NCBI GenBank assembly: GCA_963808965.1
Contig: CAWEHU010000016.1
Span: 315,774-379,773, forward strand
Direction: 5' to 3'
Origin: CAWEHU01 sp963808965
GTDB taxonomy: Bacteria > Pseudomonadota > Alphaproteobacteria > Acetobacterales > Acetobacteraceae
Length of the DNA: 64,000 bases
Shown here: positions 58,743 through 64,000 of the stretch, piece by piece
Layout: each line of letters begins with the position of its first letter
Numbering within the stretch: position 1 is the first letter of the stretch
Notes under the pieces: generated by a model
Databases searched by the model: none
Seen by the model: only the letters and a program-made list of their open reading frames with translations
What the model was told of the DNA's origin: nothing
Program-made: the position numbers and the translations under genes

Positions 58743-59573
58743 ATGAAGAGTTCTGTCGCGGCCCTCGGCGGCGCCGCGCTCCTGATCGCCGCCGGGTTCT
58801 TCGCGGGCGCCGCGACGCCGGTTTCCGCCCAGCGGGAGAGCGCCGCTCCCTCCGAAGCCTTACCCGTACCCCCGGTGCCGCCCCGCATCGCGGAGGGCGC
58901 GGATTACGAGCGGTGCCTCGCCATGTTGTCGACTGACCCGAGCGGCGCGAATGCCTTCGCGGACGCCTGGGAGGCGACCGGCGGCGGCGAGGGGGCGATG
59001 CACTGCCACGCGCTGGCGCAGATCGCGCTCGGCAATCCGGGAACCGGCGCGGACATGCTCGAGAAGCTGGCTGGCGCGAGCAGCGCCCCGGCGCTGGCCC
59101 GCGCCTCGCTCTACGGTCAGGCGGTGCAGGCCTGGCTCATGGCTGATGACCCGGCCCGCGCCTACGGCGCCGCGACGCTCGCGCTTGTGCTCTCGCCCAA
59201 CGACCCGGAGGTGCTGATCGACCGTTCCGTCGCCGCTGCCACGATGGAGCGCTACATGGACGCGATCGATGATCTGAATCGCGCCCTCGAGCTCGACCCG
59301 CGCCGCACCGACGCGCTCGTATTCCGCGCCGCGGCGTGGCGTCACGAGGATCGGCTGGATCGGGCGCGGAACGACATCGACCGCGCGATCGCGATCGATC
59401 CCGACAATCCGGAGGCGCTGTTGGAGCGCGGCATTTTGCGCGAACGCCAGGGCGACCGCACGGGCGCACGCGCCGACTGGGAGCGCGCCATCACGCTCTC
59501 GCCCGATACGGCAACGGCGGATCTGGCGCAACAGAATCTCGCCCTGCTGGAAGCGGGGCCGGAGCGGAAGTAA
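58743..59573 (+). CDS. Exported TPR-repeat protein
   Basis: 276 residues. Signal peptide MKSSVAALGGAALLIAAGFF to PVSAQ. Three TPR units at about residues 155-265: NDPEVLIDRSVAAATMERYM, DAIDDLNRALELDPRRTDAL and ARNDIDRAIAIDPDNPEALL, then GDRTGARADWERAITLSPD. TPRs mediate protein binding in the periplasm. It has its own ATG with no clear operon partner. Confidence 0.82.
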   Translation: MKSSVAALGGAALLIAAGFFAGAATPVSAQRESAAPSEALPVPPVPPRIAEGADYERCLAMLSTDPSGANAFADAWEATGGGEGAMHCHALAQIALGNPGTGADMLEKLAGASSAPALARASLYGQAVQAWLMADDPARAYGAATLALVLSPNDPEVLIDRSVAAATMERYMDAIDDLNRALELDPRRTDALVFRAAAWRHEDRLDRARNDIDRAIAIDPDNPEALLERGILRERQGDRTGARADWERAITLSPDTATADLAQQNLALLEAGPERK

Positions 59574-59759
59574 AGGCCCCCTCGGCTGCCTCGTTCCGCC
59601 GAGAAGGGATCCGCGATATGTGCAACGATTTCTCTAGTCGGCCGGCATGACGCAAGCCTGAAACTGCTTGGACCGGGGTCGGCATTCTGAAGACCTGTTT
59701 CTCGGTTCGGTTGAGCGCCGTTTCCCTGTCCCGGCCACAGTTCGTCTGGCCGCGGCGCG

Positions 59760-59996
59760 CAGCTGGGTCGGTGCCAGCCCAAACGCGGCGCCTACAGCCT
59801 TGGAGTTGGAGAACCGCGTCGGCACGTCCACCGCCGTTCGGTAAGCGAGCGCCACGACCGGGCCAATCCCAGGTACCGTCATCAGCCGGCGGCAGACCTG
59901 ATCGGCGCGAACCACCACGAGCAACTGCTGATGCAGGACATTGAACTGCTCGCGGAGCACGCGACGAGCCGTCAGCAGCGGCTCGACGTAGCTCGC
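59760..59996 (-). mobile_element. IS110-family transposase remnant (C-terminal domain)
   Basis: Reads ASYVEPLLTARRVLREQFN, VCRRLMTVPGIGPVVALAYR and RFSNSKAVGAAFGLAPT, the transposase_20 region of IS110/IS1111 elements. Neither the RuvC-like N-terminus nor the Ser-containing C-terminal end is present, and no element ends are seen. Bases 59574-59759 hold no gene. Confidence 0.75.
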
Positions 59997-60009
59997 CAGG
60001 TCTGCATGT

Positions 60010-60230
60010 TAGGTCTTTTTTCAGCGTCAGCCCGAGCCGGGCCAGTGTGTTCCACATCAGGTCCATGCTGACCGAGACACCATGCGTCTCGCGCAACCAG
60101 ACGCGCAGCTCGTCCAGCGTCGCGTCCCGGTGACGCCGCACATGCGCCGCGATGGCGTCGTGCAGCCCGGCCAACAATCGCGCCGTCCGCGAGCGTTGCG
60201 GCCGAGCCGCCGTGCCCGGCCTGTTCCGCG
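60010..60230 (-). mobile_element. IS630-family transposase remnant (N-terminal helix-turn-helix)
   Basis: Reads AIAAHVRRHRDATLDELRVW, LRETHGVSVSMDLMWNTLAR and LGLTLKK, the DNA-binding start of IS630 transposases. The DDE catalytic domain is missing; the frame runs directly into the IS110 remnant. Confidence 0.7.
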
Positions 60231-60334
60231 ATTGGGTGCGTCCGGACGCTGGTGTGATCAAGGCTATTTTGGAAGTCTGACTGTCCAGGCACGCCGCTGT
60301 GCATTCCATCGAGAGCAGAAAAGCGTGAGGCCGG

Positions 60335-60410
60335 ACGTCGGGGGCAGATAAGCCACTCGCCCAGGCCGCACAGTTCAAACCTGTGCTGTCCACGAGCAAA
60401 TGCACTGAAT
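60335..60410 (-). mobile_element. IS5-family transposase scrap
   Basis: HLLVDSTGL followed in the next frame by ELCGLGEWL matches the first Asp strand of IS5-type DDE transposases. Only about 25 codons remain. Confidence 0.5.
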
Positions 60411-60475
60411 GGGTTCTCGCCGAGGTTCAAGCCGCAGCCGCAGCCGACGGCGCTCCCCTTGGCCTCGCGATGACC

Positions 60476-61888
60476 TCAAATCTCGTCCCGACCGGCCGTC
60501 CGAAACGTGACCGTCACCAGCAGGCCCGATCCAGAGCTGCCGTCGGACAGCTCGATGCCGGCCCCGATCCGGTCGCAGACGGCGCGCACGATCGCAAGCC
60601 CAAGTCCGGTTCCCGGTCGGCCCTCATGCGACGATCCACGATAAAAGCGCTCAAACACGCGCTCTCTTTCAGCGACGGGAATGCCTGGCCCATTGTCTTC
60701 GAGTTCGAGGCGTATGACGCCAGCTTTCGGCTTGATCCGGGCAAAGACATGGCCCCCTGGATTGCCGTAGCGGATTGAGTTATCGAGCACATTGGCGATG
60801 AGCTCACTGATCAGAACTTCGTCGCCCAAAGCGAGAACCGGCTCGTCGGGCCGATCAACTTCGATGGTCATCCCCTTTTTCCGGGCCTCCGGAAAACGTT
60901 GCGCGACAGTCTCCTCCAGGACATGCGTGAGGTCGACTGGCACGGCTTCGGGGAAGGCCTCCGGGTGTTCGTCCGCGCGCGCAAGCGCGAGCAGCTGCTT
61001 CGACATTCGCTCGACACGTCCGACGCCATCGGCGATGTCGGCCAGCGCAGATCGCCCCGCGGCCGACTCGGGGCCGTGCCGGCCAAGCAGCGCCAAATGC
61101 GTGCGGATTACCGTCAAGGGCGTGAGAATTTGATGGGACGCATCAGCAGTGAACCGCTGGATGGCGCCCATTGATTGACCTAATCTGTTCAGAAGCGCGT
61201 TCAGCGCCATTGCTGGAGCGAGCGCCTCGCCCGGAACACGCCGCAGGTCGAGCGGCTGCCAAGCGACTGCGTGGCGGACGGCGCGCTGGTCGATCTGCTT
61301 GCTCAATTCGGTCAGCGGGCGAAGTCCGATGTTGACGGCCCGCCAAGCGAGCAATCCGACCACGGACAGAAGAATGGCCTCAAGCACCGCCAGCGCCGCC
61401 AGCATTTGCCGTTGCAGGAGGGCGCGCGCGCGGGTCGTCTCGGCCACCTCGATGAGCACCGGGGTCGGCTTGCCGTAGAGTTTCCGCGCCTCCGCTACTA
61501 GGCGGACTTCGCGGCCTTTGTAGGAGGCGCTCCAGTGAATGCGAGCGCCTGGCGATAAGGTGGAACCGGGCAAGGGCAAGTCCGGATAGCCGGTCACCAA
61601 CTCGCGGCCGTATCGGATACTGTAATAGATGCTGTCCTGGGCTTGGCTCTCCAGCATACCTAGAGCCGCCGGAGGGAGATCGACAGTGATTTCCCCTCCC
61701 TCGGCTCCAAGCCGATCCGCAATGGCGAGCAACGAGCCATCAAGCAGACGGTCGTGCGTCCTTTGCACGATGCCGTAAATCATAAAGCTGCCGCTGACCG
61801 CCAACGCAGCGGCGAGCACGGCCCCCGGAACGAGCAGGTTAAGAAGGAGCCTTCGTCGAAGCGAGGCATGGCGTGAACGCGTAATCAC
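60476..61888 (-). CDS. Sensor histidine kinase, TctE-like
   Basis: 470 residues. Transmembrane helix at about 15-37 (LLNLLVPGAVLAAALAVSGS), a periplasmic 2CSK_N-type domain, second helix near 160-183 (MLAALAVLEAILLSVVGLLA), HAMP-like linker, H-box DASHQILTPLTVIRTHL, N box ELIANVLDNSIRYG, G1 EDNGPGIPVAERERVFERFY and G2 GTGLGLAIV. The H-box has Leu where most relatives have Arg (HQLRTP). It overlaps the regulator stop (ATGA), so the pair is coupled. Confidence 0.92.
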   Translation of the reverse strand: MITRSRHASLRRRLLLNLLVPGAVLAAALAVSGSFMIYGIVQRTHDRLLDGSLLAIADRLGAEGGEITVDLPPAALGMLESQAQDSIYYSIRYGRELVTGYPDLPLPGSTLSPGARIHWSASYKGREVRLVAEARKLYGKPTPVLIEVAETTRARALLQRQMLAALAVLEAILLSVVGLLAWRAVNIGLRPLTELSKQIDQRAVRHAVAWQPLDLRRVPGEALAPAMALNALLNRLGQSMGAIQRFTADASHQILTPLTVIRTHLALLGRHGPESAAGRSALADIADGVGRVERMSKQLLALARADEHPEAFPEAVPVDLTHVLEETVAQRFPEARKKGMTIEVDRPDEPVLALGDEVLISELIANVLDNSIRYGNPGGHVFARIKPKAGVIRLELEDNGPGIPVAERERVFERFYRGSSHEGRPGTGLGLAIVRAVCDRIGAGIELSDGSSGSGLLVTVTFRTAGRDEI

Positions 61889-62550
61889 GTGACTTCGAGC
61901 AGGTAACCGACGCCTGGAACCGTTACGATTTTCGGCCCCTCGCAGCCAAACTTCTTTCTAAGCCGCGCGATGTAGAGCTCAAGCGCATTGGGTCCGACTT
62001 CTTCTTCGGACCCGAACACTTCGGCAATGAGCCGCGTCTTTGGCACGACCTTCCCTGCGCGGGTCATTAGCGCGATCAAAACCGCTTGCTCGCGTCGGCG
62101 CAGCGGGAGCAATTCTCCGTCCAAGCGAACAGTGATGGCGGAGCGGTCCCAAGCGAGAGGTCCGCATTTCAGGACCGGGAAAGGCGCTCCTTGCGAACGG
62201 CGGACAAGCGCCTGCACCCTCGCTTCGAATTCTGCCAGGTCAAATGGCTTCACCAAATAGTCGTCGGCACCGAGATTGAGGCCTTTCACTCGGTCCTGAA
62301 TCGAGTGCTGCACGGTCAAAATCAGAATTGGCGCGAGTGAGCCGTGCTGGCGTATGGAGCGGAGAATGTCGAAACCGGAGACCTTCGGCAGAATGAGGTC
62401 GAGCACGATGAGGCTGTACGGCTCGGACAGCGCCACCTCCGCGGCGCCTAGCCCTGTTCGATGGTGATCGACTGCGAAGCCCAGGTCTCGGAGCGACTGC
62501 GCGAGGCCGCGCGCCAATGGAACATCGTCCTCAACAATCAGCACTCGCAT
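61885..62550 (-). CDS. OmpR/PhoB-family response regulator, TctD-like
   Basis: 221 residues. Receiver domain: acidic pocket VEDD (residues 6-9), phospho-acceptor in SLIVLDLILPKVSG, and LVKPFDLAEF (Lys). Winged-helix DNA-binding domain with PLRRREQAVLIALMTRAGKV and ALELYIARLRKKFG. It is the first gene of the pair and is divergent from a periplasmic binding protein, with a Pho-box-like repeat 51-68 bases upstream. Confidence 0.93.
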   Translation of the reverse strand: MRVLIVEDDVPLARGLAQSLRDLGFAVDHHRTGLGAAEVALSEPYSLIVLDLILPKVSGFDILRSIRQHGSLAPILILTVQHSIQDRVKGLNLGADDYLVKPFDLAEFEARVQALVRRSQGAPFPVLKCGPLAWDRSAITVRLDGELLPLRRREQAVLIALMTRAGKVVPKTRLIAEVFGSEEEVGPNALELYIARLRKKFGCEGPKIVTVPGVGYLLEVT

Positions 62551-62601
62551 CGCTTGCTCTTTTTCGGCCGCGGCTCGCTCAATCTTCCCCGCCCGGCGTC
62601 A

Positions 62602-62619
62602 TGACAGGACTGTGACAGG
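62602..62619 (-). promoter_or_regulatory. Pho-box-like direct repeat between the regulator and binding-protein genes
   Basis: On the minus strand CTGTCA recurs with a five-base spacer (CTGTCACAGTCCTGTCAT), the 11-base periodicity of Pho boxes and other OmpR/PhoB-family sites. It lies in the 203-base divergent promoter region, nearer the regulator gene. Confidence 0.5.
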
Positions 62620-62753
62620 GGTTTCGGGCTAGGTTAGCTCCGCCGGCAAGCTTGGGTCCATAACAGAGCCGGCGACAGGGAGGCGTCCGTTTTGGTGCGA
62701 CGACGCTGTTTGACGCCCGAGTTCCCACGGCGCTGCTGCGGGAGACGATTGGT

Positions 62754-63847
62754 TTGACCAGCCCAATGCGAGGGTTGACGCGCCGGACGATCGTGCGCCT
62801 GACGGGGGGTGCGATTAGCGCCGCCACGGCACTCCCAACCCGCGGCCTGGCGCAAGACTATAGGGTGGACGACACCCGGGGCACGGCGGCATCGCCCGAT
62901 GAGCTCCTCATCTACGCGAATATCGAGGAGGAGCAGGGAGTAGAGCTGATCAGTGCGTTTACCTCGCGCTGGCCTGGCGTGAAGGTCCGCTACAGGAGGC
63001 AGCTTTCCGAACAGCTCTACGACCGCTTTCTGGAAGATGTAGCGGCGAACAGGCGTACGGCGGACCTCATGTGGAGCTCCGCAATGGACCTGCAGATGAA
63101 GCTGGTCAATGACGGTTACGCGCAGACCTATGTTTCGCCCGAAGCTGAAGCGTTGCCGTCGTGGGCGATCTGGGCGAACCAGGCCTACGGCATCACGGCC
63201 GAGCCGGTCGTGATCGCGTTCAATAAGCAGAACCTTCCTCCGGATGCCGTTCCCCGGACGCACGCAGATTTCACGCGATTGCTGGCAGCGAACGTCGATC
63301 TCTATAAAGGCAAGGTAGCGACCTTCGACCCGGCGCGTAGCGGCGTAGGATTGCTCTTCCTCTCGGAAGACGTTCGGACAACGCCGACGACTTGGGATCT
63401 GGTCGCTGCCATCGGGCGGACGACGCCAAAGCTCTTTGCCTCGACGAGTGCGATGCTCGAGGGCGTATCGTCGGGTGAGGGACTAGTGCTTGCGTACAAT
63501 GTTGTCGGCTCGTACGCGAGAGAGCGGGCCATGCACGATCCCGCGCTCGGGTTCGTGGTTCCAGAGGACTACGCTTTGCTGTTGTCCCGCATTGCATTCA
63601 TCCCGGCCGCGGCTGTGCAGCCGAGGCTAGGCAAGGCTTTCCTCGATTTTCTTCTCTCGCGAGATGGTCAGAAGCTGCTCGCAGCACAGTCACTCGGTTC
63701 GTACGCGTCGACATGCCGGGAGGATGGGCGATCGCCTCGGACACCGTACGGCCGATCCATGTTGGTCCGGAGCTTCTCGTTTATCTCGATCAGGCCAGGC
63801 GGGCGAGTTTCCTGCGCCAGTGGCGGCGCGCTTTGCAAATCTTATGA
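62754..63847 (+). CDS. Extracellular solute-binding protein (AfuA/Fe3+-type family), frameshift near the C-terminus
   Basis: About 364 residues. Tat-like signal TRRTIVRLTGGAISAATALP to GLAQ. Type II binding protein of the SBP_bac_6/13-like group: LLIYANIEEEQGVELISAFT, RWPGVKVRYRR, YGITAEPVVIAFNKQNLPP, VATFDPARSGVG, PAAAVQPRLGKAFLDFLLSR. One base is missing near 63710; corrected, it ends DMPGGWAIASDTVRPIHVGP to RRALQIL. Start TTG 62754 (GGGAGA upstream) or ATG 62766. The family binds ferric ion, phosphosugars or phosphonates. Confidence 0.85.
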
Positions 63848-63885
63848 GACGGCGCTCGCGGCGCGCCGTTGCCAGGAGGAAAGAC

Positions 63886-64000
63886 CATGCAGATCACCGG
63901 CATGCTTTACGGCTCCAGATTGCTGGAGTTCGCGGGCTTCCCGACAGCCGAGGTGTTGGGACCCGATGCGAGCGAGGAGGAGATCAAGGCGCTGATCGAG
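63886..64000 (+). CDS. Start of an unidentified gene, cut by the window end
   Basis: 38 residues, MQITGMLYGSRLLEFAGFPT to EEIKALIE, preceded by AGGAGGA, a strong ribosome site. It follows the binding-protein gene by 38 bases and is probably co-transcribed. Too short to assign a family. Confidence 0.6.

Overview
The window is GC-rich DNA from an alphaproteobacterium, most likely an acetic-acid-bacterium relative (Acetobacteraceae/Rhodospirillales). The evidence is a PopZ-type polar organiser beside valS and tolC, an alphaproteobacterial RodZ-like protein, a liv-type ABC operon led by an acyl-CoA synthetase, an Ehr/Hyf-type membrane complex, and a small protein family (55484-56166) that I recall mainly from Roseomonas-like genomes. 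The family assignment is inference; no rRNA is present.

Layout. 1-5006: polysaccharide-related genes (5'-truncated wecB, a Sel1-repeat protein, an orphan NfrA-type C-terminal domain, a DUF4434 protein, a lone GspM-like protein). 5084-8733: a methyltransferase, an SDR-DoxX protein with a DUF2269 partner, and an exported unknown. 8757-15609: tRNA-Gln and a five-gene hyfBCEFG-like operon whose large subunit has lost the nickel-ligand cysteines and which has no NuoB-like subunit. 15922-22927: a six-gene operon, acyl-CoA synthetase-livG-livH-livM-binding protein-livF. 23062-34235: core genes cysQ, ubiG, lysC, a nitronate monooxygenase-like flavoprotein, ptsP, a rodZ-like gene, ispG, hisS and prfA. 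34327-36007: exported or stress-type small proteins. 36085-51421: valS, popZ, tolC, pcm-like, tRNA-Cys, a binding protein, manC, a PAP2 phosphatase, gluQ, infC, thrS and two glycosyltransferases. 51475-57093: an accessory island with two toxin-antitoxin pairs, a broken extra copy of the adjacent glycosyltransferase, an M23 peptidase, a GNAT enzyme and remnants. 57099-59573: hydrolase, SDR and TPR genes. 59760-60410: fused scraps of three transposase families. 60476-64000: a TctDE-type two-component system divergent from a periplasmic binding protein, with a Pho-box-like direct repeat between them.

A dominant property of the sequence is about twenty single-base frame disruptions, mostly +1 insertions, that cut indispensable genes (ispG, hisS, prfA). 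This looks like uncorrected sequencing error rather than gene decay, so interrupted genes are annotated over their full rebuilt extent and the break is stated in each entry.

The most interesting biology is the nickel-less Hyf/Ehr complex, the AUA start of infC, the toxin-antitoxin pair lodged beside a divergent glycosyltransferase fragment, the Trp-to-stop change in a HepT toxin, and a probable binding-protein/kinase/regulator sensory triad with a Pho-box-like operator.
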